This document shows positions 12,181 to 25,079 of a DNA stretch of 64,000 bases, piece by piece. This DNA comes from Amphiduros pacificus. Its lineage: Eukaryota > Annelida > Polychaeta > Phyllodocida > Hesionidae. The stretch lies in NCBI GenBank assembly GCA_949316495.1, contig OX439006.1, forward strand, positions 49,145,939-49,209,938. The letters are read 5' to 3'. How positions within the stretch are numbered: the stretch's first letter is position 1; every line of letters starts with the position of its first letter. Below the pieces are notes generated by a model that was given only the letters and a program-made list of their open reading frames with translations, searched no databases and had not been told where the DNA came from. A program made the translations under genes and the position numbers.

Positions 12181-14029
12181 GGAAAAACCCCCAAAACTTG
12201 CCAGTCACTCAATCACAAAGCAAATTGAGGCTAAATCTTTGTGTAGACAAAGTAATTAACAAAAACATTTATTCTATCAGCATGAATATTCTAGGAACAT
12301 CTCTTTATTCCATTTCCAAATATTGCAGCGACTTTTTCTTGGCATCTGGTTGAGAATGCTCTCCCCCGCAGGTAGTGTGACAGGATTTCTTCTCACGCCC
12401 CGTGGCATGCGCGCATTCTCGCACATGTAACATGCCTGCATTCCCATGCAAAGTGCAGTACATGAAAGCAACACACAGGGAAAGTCAATATATACTCATC
12501 AAGGAACGGGTGATGAAAAAGAGGCTGTCGAAAACAACAATATGAACAGCATGCAGTTATCATCACACAATATCATACCAATCTGTAAATATATATATAT
12601 ATAAGATCAAGAAAACAATATGGGAGATGGATGGAAATATACAAAAATCAAGCAAAAAAGTCAATAATATCATTCAAGTCTGTGTTTGTATCTTGTAGCA
12701 ATACACAATCTAATCAAGTAAATTTCTTATCAATAACTGATATGTATCTTCTTTGAAATATAATATCATTTACACAGTACTGACGTTATATGACCTTACC
12801 TTATCAAAGTACGAAGGACTAATCTCAGATACTTTCTTACCACCAAGTACATAATCTTTAAAAGGGGTAATACTCAAAATAACCTCTTAAAGCTAAATCG
12901 TTATTGCAATTTCCACCTTAATTAGATAAAAACAATCTATGCAAGAATTACATTTCAGTTAGACTGTCATAAATCTTCCAATTCCCATTTAATTTTGTTA
13001 CTAATAATTCATTGTAACAAATGTAATGTGTAATCAATACGTACAATTATTTCTATTTGAGGATAACTGTTTGCATCTTACATGCAAGAAACATGTCAAG
13101 CCTTGAACAACATGTCAGTGGCAACTATTCCTCAGACAAATTAATTACCAGGGAACATTTTCCTGATGACACTCAATAATTGCCAAGAAAATGGCTGTCA
13201 ACCTTCTTCAATCATAACATAATTAAGAGCAAACCATTGATCTTTTTGCACTCTGAAAATATCCATGAAAGGTGGCTTGAAAGAATGCATTTATTGACAT
13301 TTGGATGAGCCAATATGATAAACTCCCCAAAGCGGAATATGGATGCAACATTAGAATGTTGAGAGAGGATCACTCCCGGTTCCCATTATCCAGCATACTT
13401 GTTACATGAAATAATATTTGACTTGTTTACCTGACTAAGCAAGATTTAATCAGGTGGAAGGACTAACCTAAGTTTCAGATATATTCTAATAGTGTTCTAT
13501 ACTTGCAGGAATGCGCTACTGTGGCTTTATGGAAATGATTTTTTAACTTTCTGACGGTTTCTTTGTTGTGAAGTTACTGATTATCATATCAATCAAAGAT
13601 TTACTGGTATCTCTGGGTCAGCGGTTCTCACGTGCGGCCATGAATATATGACAGAGCGTACTGTTGCATCATACCAGGTTTCCCCTGAATGTTAATACAT
13701 GAATATAATCTGGAGTGCCCCCCACCAGCATTGAAATAATTCAATATGCAACATTCCTGAACTATCCCTCAATTAAAATATGAGGGATAGTTTGCTTAGT
13801 TATTTCTCCTTTTAAAATACATTATCCTCATCAGATTTAATGATTAGTAATTACTGTTTATTATGTACACGCTGAAGGTTTATAAATCAGACAATCCCCC
13901 TGTGAACAAAGTCTCAGAAACGAAGTTTATATGTCACTCTCTCCTCACGTTGATTATGAAAGGGTGTCACATTATACTCCTAATATCACTGAGTGCCCCC
14001 CCCCCCCACTCACTCACAGTATGAGTCAC
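12181..14029. other. No recognised gene; one perfect hairpin
   Basis: AT-rich unique sequence. At 13760-13792 there is a perfect inverted repeat with 12-bp arms (AACTATCCCTCA and its complement) and a 9-nt loop. A C-rich run lies at 13997-14008. Confidence 0.55.
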
Positions 14030-14400
14030 TGGTGCTTATAGCAGGTTAGTGTATACTGATGTATATGACAGCGAGTGTCCCCCCGACACAGTTTCTGTGT
14101 GAGATATTGTCTGCTGCACACATAATCTACATAGAAAACGCATAAGTGGGTCATAATCGCTACTTTTACGACGATTCCCGTCACTCGCATCTTAGTCTTC
14201 CCATAACCATGCAAATCCGGAATGTCCATCATCTGGATATCCACAGTCCCCATCCAGGTCTGACAGGAGTTACCAAGGCACCGCAGCACAAGCCTTGGAT
14301 CACACCGGATGACCAAATCCAGGATTGCAATTGCCCAGAATGAGATTTTAACCATGGCAGGGCGTAGACGTTATGCAGCACTGGCCCTAATGAGCTGTCA
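14030..14400. promoter_or_regulatory. GC-richer island with octamer
   Basis: Complex sequence immediately left of a large array. It contains ATGCAAAT at 14209-14216, the same octamer as at 6077, and an X-box half site GTTACC at 14269-14274. A 109-codon minus-strand frame and a 65-codon plus-strand frame overlap each other here. Neither resembles a known protein. The repeated pairing of octamer and X-box sequence in two islands is suggestive but not proof of function. Confidence 0.3.
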
Positions 14401-14529
14401 GAGTATTAAGGTCGTAGCCTATTAGGAGCTCACTAACATACTTCCTCTCTATTCTATTATATTCCTAATGCAAAATCTGGCCTGAAGGGTTATTCAATCA
14501 CATAAAAAATCAAATGAGGTAATACAGGG

Positions 14530-16738
14530 TTAGCATGTGACTATATACCTATACCGGAAGTCATACCAGAAGCTAATCAAATGAAGTCATACAGACATAT
14601 GACTATATACCTGAGAGTCATGACTCAGCTAATCAAATGAAGTCATACAGACATGTGACTATATAACTAAACCTGACAGTCATGACTCGGCTTATCAAAT
14701 GAAGTCATACAGAAATGTGACTATATAACTAAACCTGACAGTCATGACTCTGCTTATCAAATGAAGTCATACAGACATGTGACTATATAACTAAACCTGA
14801 CAGTCATGACTCAGATAATCAAATGAAGTCATACAGACATGTGACTATATAACTAAACCTGACAGTCATGACTCAGATAATCAAATGAAGTCATACAGAC
14901 ATGTGACTATATAACTAAACCTGACAGTCATGACTCTGCTTATCAAATGAAGTCATACAGACATGTGACTATATAACTAAACCTGACAGTCATGACACAG
15001 CTAATCAAATGAAGTCATACAGACATGTGACTATATAACTAAACCTGACAGTCATGACTCTGCTTATCAAATGAAGTCATACAGACATGTGACTATATAA
15101 CTAAACCTGACAGTCATGACACAGCTAATCAAATGAAGTCATACAGACATGTGACTATATAACTAAACCTGACAGTCATGACTCTGCTTATCAAATGAAG
15201 TCATACAGACATGTGACTATATAACTAAACCTGACAGTCATGACTCGGCTTATCAAATGAAGTCATACAGACATGTGACTATATAACTAAACCTGACAGT
15301 CATGACTCGGCTTATCAAATGAAGTCATACAGACATGTGACTATATAACTAAACCTGACAGTCATGACTCTGCTTATCAAATGAAGTCATACAGACATGT
15401 GACTATATAACTAAACCTGACAGTCATGACTCTGCTTATCAAATGAAGTCATACAGACATGTGACTATATAACTAAACCTGACAGTCATGACTCAGATAA
15501 TCAAATGAAGTCATACAGACATGTGACTATATAACTAAACCTGACAGTCATGACTCTGCTTATCAAATGAAGTCATACAGACATGTGACTATATAACTAA
15601 ACCTGACAATCATGACTCAGATAATCAAATGAAGTCATACAGACATGTGACTATATAACTAAACCTGACAGTCATGACTCTGCTTATCAAATGAAGTCAT
15701 ACAGACATGTGACTATATAACTAAACCTGACAGTCATGACTCAGATAATCAAATGAAGTCATACAGACATGTGACTATATAACTAAACCTGACAGTCATG
15801 ACTCTGCTTATCAAATGAAGTCATACAGACATGTGACTATATAACTAAACCTGACAGTCATGACTCGGCTTATCAAATGAAGTCATACAGACATGTGACT
15901 ATATAACTAAACCTGACAGTCATGACTCAGATAATCAAATGAAGTCATACAGACATGTGACTATATAACTAAACCTGACAGTCATGACTCGGCTTATCAA
16001 ATGAAGTCATACAGACATGTGACTATATAACTAAACCTGACAGTCACGACTCAGCTAATCAAATGAAGTCATACAGACATGTGACTATATAACTAAACCT
16101 GACAGTCATGACACAGCTAATCAAATGAAGTCATACAGACATGTGACTATATAACTAAACCTGACAGTCACGACTCGGCTTATCAAATGAAGTCATACAG
16201 ACATGTGACTATATAACTAAACCTGAAAGTCATGACTCGGCTAATCAAATGAAGTCATACAGACATGTGACTATATAACTAAACCTGACAGTCACGACAC
16301 AGCTAATCAAATGAAGTCATACAGACATGTGACTATATAACTAAACCTGACAGTCATGACTCAGCTAATCAAGTGAAGTCATACAGACATGTGACTATAT
16401 AACTAAACCTGACAGTCACGACTCAGCTAATCAAATGAAGTCATACAGACATGTGACTATATAACTAAACCTGACAGTCATGACTCTGCTTATCAAATGA
16501 AGTCATACAGACATGTGACTATATAACTAAACCTGACAGTCATGACTCAGCTAATCAAGTGAAGTCATACAGACATGTGACTATATAACTAAACCTGACA
16601 GTCATGACTCTGCTTATCAAATGAAGTCATACAGACATGTGACTATATAACTAAACCTGACAGTCACGACTCGGCTTATCAAATGAAGTCATACAGACAT
16701 GTGACTATATAACTAAACCTGACAGTCACGACTCAGCT
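14530..16738. repeat. 62-bp minisatellite, about 35 copies
   Basis: Units carry ATCAAATGAAGTCATACAG, ACATGTGACTATATAAC and a variable word after CCTGACAGTCA. The variable word is TGACTCAGC, TGACTCGGC, TGACTCTGC, TGACACAGC or TGACTCAGA, so nearly all differences are confined to about three bases. The first one or two units, near 14530-14640, are diverged. The rest are almost identical. Confidence 0.95.
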
Positions 16739-17608
16739 GACATTATTCAGTGATATTCAAGTGTGGCTGTATGATTTGCACCAAGTACTTATCCTCTGTT
16801 CTTTTCTTATTGCAAATCTGAAACATAAGCTTTTTAATAACAGTGACGCTAACATTTAGAAGAGATCACAAAATATTTAACTGATCAGAATGGGGGCAAA
16901 CAGACCTTGGTGACTTTCTCTTCATATTTCAATTCTTATTTTTATTATTTCATCCCATAACCCTATTAATATGGCCAGCAATACCCATAATATGCCTGTC
17001 CTTCCTGCACGTGACTCCGGCCACTGCCCCTGCCTCCCCAGGGGAAACCCCCACACCATAAATCTGGCCTCCCTGCCTGTTTGTCACCCGTCCCTGACCC
17101 CGCAGCCCCAGCCTGTGCCCCATATTGCCCACTCCGCTGCCTCTGGTGGGTTGATAATATCGCTCAATATGATGTGGTCTGAGGGAGGGGGGCATGGAGG
17201 GGGGCGATGGACTGGGAGGGGTAGGTAGGGGCGGGAGAGGGCATTAGTGACAAATTTGGTCCTCAGCTCTCCGTGTCATCCAACAGAAGAAACACTGGGA
17301 TAACTTCAAACATCCATCTGTCATTTTGTAAATGTTGAAAAAAAATTTGATCAACTTTTTCACCTTTAAATATATTCTCTGCAAATGCCATTTTAGCTAT
17401 TTTTGTTTTATGGTAGTGAAATGAACGTTAAACATAGAAACTAAAATTTCCAATTCACATCATATACATTTACTAAACACCTTCCTAATCATTATTCTAT
17501 TTAAACGTTCTTCAAAATTGTACTTTTGAAAAGTAATCACAGCAAACACAATTACTTTTATACAATTTGCTTTATGATTAAATAAGAACTATCTTACCTT
17601 TTTAAGAG
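16739..17608. other. No recognised gene; GC-rich core at 16966-17280
   Basis: Unique sequence. The central GC-rich part has overlapping open frames on both strands (81 and 85 codons) that look like composition effects. It ends in a strongly G-rich tract. Confidence 0.5.
17181..17241 (+). other. G-rich tract, potential G-quadruplex
   Basis: Over about 60 nt there are at least six runs of three or more G separated by short loops, including GGGGGG twice and GGGG twice. This meets the usual quadruplex pattern on the plus strand. Confidence 0.6.
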
Positions 17609-17960
17609 TCTGAAGACATTATTTTAGTGTGAGTAAAAATAACAAACACTTTGAGGAGATAAAAGGGTTTCAAGAAATGATTTTAGAATGAGTAAGGAAC
17701 ATGTGTGCTATTTCAGGAAATATAAGTGTCTCAAAAATAAATCTAGTGTGAATAAGTAGATCATATTGTTTGAGAAGATGAAAGGGTCTAAAAGAATAGT
17801 TCCAGAATGAGTAGGAACATTATATCAATTGAGAAGTTAAAAGGGTCTCAAGAAATAGTTCTAGGGTGAGTGGGAATATCAAATTATTTGAGTAGATAAA
17901 GGGGTCTCAAAAATTAATTCTGGTGTGAGTAGGAATATCATATTATTTGAAAAGAAAAAA
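17609..17960. repeat. Degenerate repeat of about 60 bp, around 6 copies
   Basis: Diverged units with the recurring order GAGTAGGAA, ATTTGAGAAGAT, AAAGGGTCTCAA and TAGTTCTAG. The divergence between units is high, so this array is old compared with the homogeneous ones in the window. Confidence 0.7.
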
Positions 17961-18260
17961 CCCTGACCACATCACATTGAATGCTAATAGTGGCGTGTGA
18001 AACTCACATCAATTCGTCATGTCTCCTCGCCATAAAACAATAGCCTCCGGACCAAATTAAAATGCCGATACTGTGCGCCATTTGGCTGGATATTAGAGCT
18101 GTTGTCAGCCGTGGTAATGCCTCGTCCCACTCTTCTTATTAATACAATAATGCTGGCATTTATTGACTGATGGCTGCTGGGACATTTTTCATAATTTCAA
18201 GTGTGTCGTTCTTTGTGTGTGCCATTTGAGGCAAGTGCGATGAGTTGGATTGCCAACTTT
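17961..18260. promoter_or_regulatory. GC-richer island, possible conserved non-coding element
   Basis: Complex unique sequence with no long frame, sharply different in composition from the AT-rich DNA on both sides. It is another member of the island series. The call rests on composition alone. Confidence 0.25.
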
Positions 18261-19786
18261 TGAAAATACCTTTAGCACTAGTCTTGTCAATGGGATGCTC
18301 AATAGGATGCTCATAGGCTTTGCTATTTACATAAAGGTACATCAATAATCAGACCAGACATTGGTAAATTATATGTTCACATCTCAACAGTGTTCACATC
18401 TCAAAAGTTTTGAAACTGTCAATGTTCATATCTATTTTAAAGAAAGTTTGATTTTCATTTTTTATTCAATTTTATAAGGTTAAGAATACACATTCAACTG
18501 TATTTTTCTGCCAAATTATCAACAAAAATAAATAAAGTTATCTTCAAAAAGATTGAAATATTTCACTCTAGATTCTATCTATTTTCCTACTCTCCCCTTG
18601 TCTAATGGTCTGATAAATACGACGGCTGGCAGCATTTTGAGGCAGGTTTTTGGCGACAAATGATTGATGTTTTGATGCACTACTTCATCAAATTATGACT
18701 AATAGCTGCTCAGAACAATGACAAAGACACTCCTGAATGCATAATGTGTCCGTACCACATTTAATCCAAATTTGCACTTAAATTTGTTTCCTAAAAAATC
18801 AAAGAAAAACCATATTATACCATAACATTGCAACAATATTTTAATTTTACTTATCTTCCTATATCTTTCTATATATTATTCTTATTTTTCAACCCCAAAT
18901 ACAATTATTATTTACATTAAATATCTGCAAAAGATTAAGATTTACAGTAATTCCATTACATTCGGCAAGTGTTTTGCTGAAAATTCCTCCATGAAAATAT
19001 GACATTAATCTTTATTCAACAAGGATAAAATTGTGATTAGAATATTTAAAAGTTTAAAACTTTTTACAAATACAGCCTTGCTTCAATTTCAACAAGACAC
19101 AGAACATTAATTTCTATAGGATCAAGAATATGAGAAAATTTCAATAGTGAAATGTGAGAGGGAAAAACATTTCCTGGTAGCAAGACTGCAAATATATCTA
19201 TTTCATCATATTCTGTTTCATTAACTTAAAATTTTATAGATTAATAAATAGAAATCAGGAAATTTCCCAGCACAAATTCAACGATCCAGAAGCATGAGGG
19301 GTAATTGGGATAAGTTTGCAGCTTGGGGTAATGCCGGTAGAGATATTATTAGTGGTGACTATGGTAAGTGGAGGTATGATAATATGATTGATTTATTAAT
19401 AATAAAGCACTGACCCCACTACCCACAAAGCGAGAGTCTCTGAGAACCCTTTTAGCAATATTCAGGAATTCCATAAGCTTCTTGAATTAGCCAGTGTTTG
19501 ACAAGGAGATGAATTGGGGTGTGATCATCCGATATTTCAACCCCGAAATGGACGTTACTGTGACGTGCATGTTTCATGGTCTGTTGCCTCACAAATGGAT
19601 GAGCCACATAAAAAGTAGGACTTGTGGCTCGATTGCATTTTTCAGCACAAGATGGCGCTACCTGTGACAGGAAATACAAAACGAGTCATAAGGGAGTGAG
19701 AAATATAGTCTGCTCTTCATAAACATGACAACACAATTTTAAATGAGATACTATCGGCACAGCTTGACATTAATATTACTGATTGA
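18261..19786. other. No recognised gene
   Basis: AT-rich, with a less AT-rich patch at about 19260-19680. Short open frames only. Confidence 0.55.
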
Positions 19787-21976
19787 ACATCAAGATTAAT
19801 TGTCACACAATATGGGAATAGTTGATCGTCACACAATATGGGAATAGTTGATTGTCACACAATAAGGAAATAGTTGATTGTCACACAATAAGGGAATAGT
19901 TGATTGTCACACAATAAGGGAATAGTTGATTGTCACACAATATTAGAACAGTTGATTGTCACACAATATGGGAATAGTTGATTGTCACACAATATGGGAA
20001 TAGTTGATTGTCACACAATAAGGGAATAGTTGATTGTCACACAATAAGGGAATAGTTGATTGTCACACAATATGGGAATAGTTGATTGTCACACAATATG
20101 GGAATAGTTGATTGTCACACAATATTGGAACAGTTGATTGTCACACAATATGGGAATAGTTGATTGTCACACAATATGGGAATAGTTGATTGTCACACAA
20201 TATTGGAACAGTTCATTGTCACACAATATTGGAACAGTTGATTGTCACACAATATGGGAATAGTTGATTGTCACACAATAAGGGAATAGTTGATTGTCAC
20301 AATATGGGAATAGTTGATTGTCACACAATATGGGAACAGTTGATTGTCACACAATAAGGGAATAGTTGATTGTCACACAATATGGGAATAGTTGATTGTC
20401 ACACAATAAGGGAATAGTTGATTGTCACACAATAAGGGAATAGTTGATTGTCACACAATAAGGGAATAGTTGATTGTCACACAATATGGGAATAGTTGAT
20501 TGTCACACAATATGGGAATAGTTGATTGTCACACAATATTGGAACAGTTGATTGTCACACAATATGGGAATAGTTGATTGTCACACAATATGGGAATAGT
20601 TGATTGTCACACAATAAGGGAATAGTTCATTGTCACACAATATTGGAACAGTTGATTGTCACACAATATGGGAATAGTTGATTGTCACACAATATGAGAA
20701 TAGTTGATTGTCACACAATAAGGGAATAGTTGATTGTCACAATATGGGAATAGTTGATTGTCACACAATATGGGAACAGTTGATTGTCACACAATAAGGG
20801 AATAGTTGATTGTCACACAATATGGGAATAGTTGATTGTCACACAATAAGGGAATAGTTGATTGTCACACAATAAGGGAATAGTTGATTGTCACACAATA
20901 AGGGAATAGTTGATTGTCACACAATATGGGAATAGTTGATTGTCACACAATAAGGGAATAGTTGATTGTCACAATATGGGAATAGTTGATTGTCACACAA
21001 TATGGGAACAGTTGATTGTCACACAATAAGGGAATAGTTGATTGTCACACAATATGGGAATAGTTGATTGTCACACAATAAGGGAATAGTTGATTGTCAC
21101 ACAATAAGGGAATAGTTGATTGTCACACAATAAGGGAATAGTTGATTGTCACACAATATGGGAATAGTTGATTGTCACACAATATGGGAATAGTTGATTG
21201 TCACACAATATTGGAACAGTTGATTGTCACACAATATGGGAATAGTTGATTGTCACACAATATGGGAATAGTTGATTGTCACACAATATTGGAATAGTTC
21301 ATTGTCACACAATATTGGAACAGTTGATTGTCACACAATATGGGAATAGTTGATTGTCACACAATATGAGAATAGTTGATTGTCACACAATAAGGGAATA
21401 GTTGATTGTCACAATATGGGAATAGTTGATTGTCACACAATAAGGGAATAGTTGATTGTCACACAATATGGGAATAGTTGATTGTCACACAATAAGGGAA
21501 TAGTTGATTGTCACACAATATGGGAATAGTTGATTGTCACACAATAAGGGAATAGTTGATTGTCACAATATGGGAATAGTTGATTGTCACACAATATGGG
21601 AACAGTTGATTGTCACACAATAAGGGAATAGTTGATTGTCACAATATGGGAATAGTTGATTGTCACACAATAAGGGAATAGTTGATTGTCACACAATAAG
21701 GGAATAGTTGATCGTCACACAATATGGGAATAGTTGATCGTCACACAATAAGGGAATAGTTGATCGTCACACAATAAGGGAATAGTTGATTGTCACACAA
21801 TAAGGGAATAGTTGATTGTCACACAATATGGGAATAGTTGATTGTCACACAATAAGGGAATAGTTGATTGTCACACAATAAGGGAATAGTTTATTGTCAC
21901 ACAATAAGGGAATAGTTGATTGTCACACAATATGGGAATAGTTGATTGTCACACAATATGGGAATAGTTGATTGTG
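19787..21976. repeat. 26-bp minisatellite, about 84 copies, with higher-order blocks
   Basis: Unit GTTGATTGTCACACAATA followed by TGGGAATA or AGGGAATA. Each unit contains the interrupted palindrome ATTGT-CAC-ACAAT. Variants (TTGGAACA, a shorter unit lacking CAC, GATCGTC) recur in fixed successions near 20280, 20710, 20950 and 21540, so multi-unit blocks were duplicated. The right edge decays after 21976. Confidence 0.95.
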
Positions 21977-22449
21977 CACATTAGGTTATATGGGTCTCAA
22001 GTCATATGAGTTAAATGAATTGATTGTGACATGATATGGGAAGTGTTGAATGTCACACAAAATAGCTATATTTGACTGTCATGCAAAAGGAACTCAACTA
22101 CTAACTAGGTCTTTTTAATTACCATCCTGAATCAAACAACCAAAAATGAAAACAAAACACTTAACAAACTCCACCATAACCTAAAACAAGGCCTGCTAAT
22201 GAAATAAAACATGTTCAAGTTGAGGGTTGGAGAGAGGAGCCAGTCCATGCGCGGGCACGGGAGTGTGATCTCGCCGGGCACGGGAGTGTGATCTGGGTCA
22301 TGCCGGTCACATCTCTCAGCCTCAGGAGATCGTGACCTCTCCTGACTGACCTGCATAACAACTTTGCATTTCTTTAATCCTAAAACCAATATCCATAAAA
22401 CAGCGGCTGGCTGGTACGTCAAGCTCTTAATGCTGTCATAAAATGCAGA
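21977..22449. other. No recognised gene; short GC-rich duplication
   Basis: Decaying edge of the 26-bp array followed by unique sequence. At about 22253-22292 a block containing GGGCACGGGAGTGTGATCT occurs twice in tandem. Confidence 0.5.
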
Positions 22450-22455
22450 GTAACA
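22450..22455. repeat. Left target-site duplication of foldback element
   Basis: GTAACA directly before the element. The same six bases follow its right end at 23257-23262. Confidence 0.7.
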
Positions 22456-23256
22456 TATGAAGCTCTGGAGGTATCATTCGTGCTTCGTACATCGCCTCTA
22501 ACTTAGCCCTTCTACTTCGCTATTTTCGCACTTCTACTTCGCTATATGAAGCTCTGGAGGTATCATTCGTGCCTCGCACTTTGCGTTTCAAGCTTCGCTA
22601 TATTCGTACTTCTACTTCGCCATATTCGCATTTCTATTTCGCTGTATTCGCATTTCCATTTTGCTTTTTCGCCCTTCTACTTCGCTATTTTCGCATTTCT
22701 CCTTTGTTATTTTCGGCCTTCGTCTTCTAATCTTCTCCCTTCGCCTTTAGCAAACCTTATATACTACATTAAGCTGCTCACTGATTGGCTACTTGACAAT
22801 ACAATATGAAGTGCGAAGATAAGAAAGGCGAAGATAGCGAAGGCGAAGGGCAAAGATAACGAAGGCAAAGGGTGAAGATAGCGATGTAGAAGGGCGAAAA
22901 TAGCGAAGTAGAAGGGCGAAGTTAGGGGCGAAGTACGAAGCACGAATGATACCTCCAGAGCTTCATATCGCTACCTTCGCCTTTCTTATCTTCGCACTTC
23001 ATATTCAAGTAGCCAATCAGTGAGCAGCTTACTGTAGTATATACAGTTTACTAAAGGCGAAGGGAGAAGATTAGAAGACGAAGGCCGAAAGTAACAAAGT
23101 AGAAATGCGAAAATAGCGAAGTGGAAGGGCGAAAAAGCAAAATGGAAATGCGAATACAGCGAAGTCGAAATGCGAATATGGCGAAGTAGAAGTACGAATA
23201 TAGCGAAGCTTGAAAAGCGAAGTGCGAGGCACGAATGATACCTCCAGAGCTTCATA
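22456..23256. mobile_element. 801-bp foldback / MITE-like element
   Basis: Both ends carry the same inverted terminus, starting TATGAAGCTCTGGAGGTATC, and GTAACA is duplicated on each side. The terminus occurs four times: at 22456 and 22544 in one direction, and near 22935-22968 and 23226-23256 in the other. The interior is built from short degenerate units around GCGAAGTAGAAGGGCGAA or their complement, and the long arms (about 22543-22800 against 22985-23256) would pair almost throughout. It has no transposase frame, so it must be non-autonomous. Open frames across it are products of the repeat composition. The superfamily cannot be set from the termini. The 6-bp duplication rules out TA- and TTAA-specific families. 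Confidence 0.88.
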
Positions 23257-23262
23257 GTAACA
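23257..23262. repeat. Right target-site duplication of foldback element
   Basis: GTAACA directly after the right terminus, matching 22450-22455. Confidence 0.7.
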
Positions 23263-23971
23263 GGCAAACCCAGGGAGAACTGCGCAGCAAAGGAACACTT
23301 GCTCGTGTGATCGCTTCTTGCACTGGGCGCTTTACAGGCGACGACAACAGAGCTGCGGGCGACAACAGAGCTGCTATGTAGTTGATCAATCGTTTGCCAG
23401 TGTTTGTTGGCACATGTGTGCGTCAGACAACAAGAGAATATGTTTGTAAGTGCAGACGCACTTTGAATGCTTTGAAAATGGACCCCCGAACTCTCTGTTG
23501 TCGTGGCCTGTACCAATGATCACAGCTGGTACAAAACACTTTCATTTGTGCATAAACATTCTATATAAGATCAGACAAGACCATCTTTAAACTAGTCTGA
23601 ATGTAAATGCATTCTGAATGACTTTATTTGTTCACATTGATATGTGAAAAAAACGATAGGTCTAACTGACCATGTGCACACTTGTTTTGTGCACACAGAT
23701 TTTTCGTGTACGTTGGATACTTTGTAGCCATATGATAATTTCCATTTCAAACTTGTATTGGGCATACAAGTCAAAGTAATAATAAACATCTTTGAACGTC
23801 TTTAATATTTACCTTTTTAAGTCATTTTATGATGAGGCGGTGCAGATTGAATGGGTGCTGAGCTGGGAAAGTCATTGAGACGCAGCCATGACCACAGTTC
23901 TGATGAGAATTTCCCGCTGGATGTCACTACTTCAGACTCAACCTGGAAAAAACGCCCAGTGTCTGAAAGCA

Positions 23972-23985
23972 GTGCCACCTAGTGG
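23972..23985 (-). promoter_or_regulatory. CTCF-like motif
   Basis: The minus strand reads CCACTAGGTGGCAC, matching CCASYAGRKGGCRS at all positions. It lies in a GC-richer island. Confidence 0.45.
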
Positions 23986-24237
23986 CGATTCTCTATCCAA
24001 GACTTAGGGATGTGATTTTATGGGGGGAAAAACATCAGATAACAAGACACAACTTGGACAACAGTGCATATTGGCGTCCCGGATTGGCGTGGCGATATTT
24101 AGCAATGTATGACACGATGTGGTGGCCATGTCCGGTAACTCAACATGCGGACAGTGTCAGCACTCATAACGACTGATAATGAATCGTCTGCGCGCCCTTT
24201 GTGTCACACTGACTGCCTAAGATCATGACATTAGGCT

Positions 24238-24251
24238 GTTACCGTGGCAAC
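24238..24251. promoter_or_regulatory. RFX X-box-like motif
   Basis: GTTACCGTGGCAAC, two half sites with the 2-bp spacer of the X-box. It is the second such motif in the window. Confidence 0.4.
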
Positions 24252-25079
24252 CATGGCCATCCATCTATCACTTCGGGGACAGTGCTGTTTATTAGGCCAT
24301 TATAGCATGGATTAACTGTCGTGGTCATCGGGAAAAATGACCTCTGTCCATTTCAGTCCGGATATGAATAACACAGCCACCTCCGCAATCATACAAAACA
24401 CCTCATACATTCATGAGAGAATTACAAATTCTGTGTGATCAACGTGTTGCGAACATGAAATGAATTATGGTAAAATCTGTGACTTATTTTCAGCTGTGCT
24501 GACTTCTTCAGCAGTGAGAGGGAGAAATTCTGTATGTCTATCAAATTCTGTGAGCTGTTTATGGAAACAATGTAGATGTATTACAAAAAATAGTTAATTT
24601 CTCCTTTCCCTCGTTTTGAAAGTGTGTATTGGTTTTGTTGGAATATATTTTCAAAACCAAAATCACATTGTTTGAAAAAGATGGAATTACAACATTACTT
24701 TGCAAAGGGACAAATCTATATATTTAAATCAACTTCCAAGGGCTTAAGGAACAATTGCAGGATATTCATCACACAAAAGCAATGTCAAAGACGAATATTT
24801 CTGAGGAAAGTTGAATTAGTCTCTTTGCTAAGTAATAAAAGGTCATATCCAGTCTAAATTAGAAAGAACTATCATTGGCAAGAACTATCATCCCCTTAGA
24901 GGTAGACCCAACCTCAATTGATAATAAAGAGAGAATATAGAAATGTTAGAATTTTAACCCAGTTTAATCAATCTCACAACTTCTGCCCCTATATTTGACA
25001 TCACGAGAAATTTGAATTCTCTGAGTCAAAACTTATTGTCCAGTCCACCAAAATATTATCCAATCTGAATTATCCAACA

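Larger units (their letters stand above)
23263..24940. other. No recognised gene; GC-richer island at 23816-24330
   Basis: A minus-strand open frame starts at 23516 and runs into the foldback element. Its unique first 90 residues match nothing I know. The island at 23816-24330 contains a CTCF-like site and an X-box-like site and resembles the other islands. The rest is AT-rich. Confidence 0.5.

Noticed and set aside
14026-14355. 109-codon minus-strand frame
   Set aside because: It overlaps an antisense frame in a GC-richer island and has no family resemblance, repeat-independent support or splice partners.
22986-23516. 176-codon minus-strand frame
   Set aside because: Its second half lies in the arm of the foldback element and the unique first half matches nothing known, so it is more likely a chance frame.
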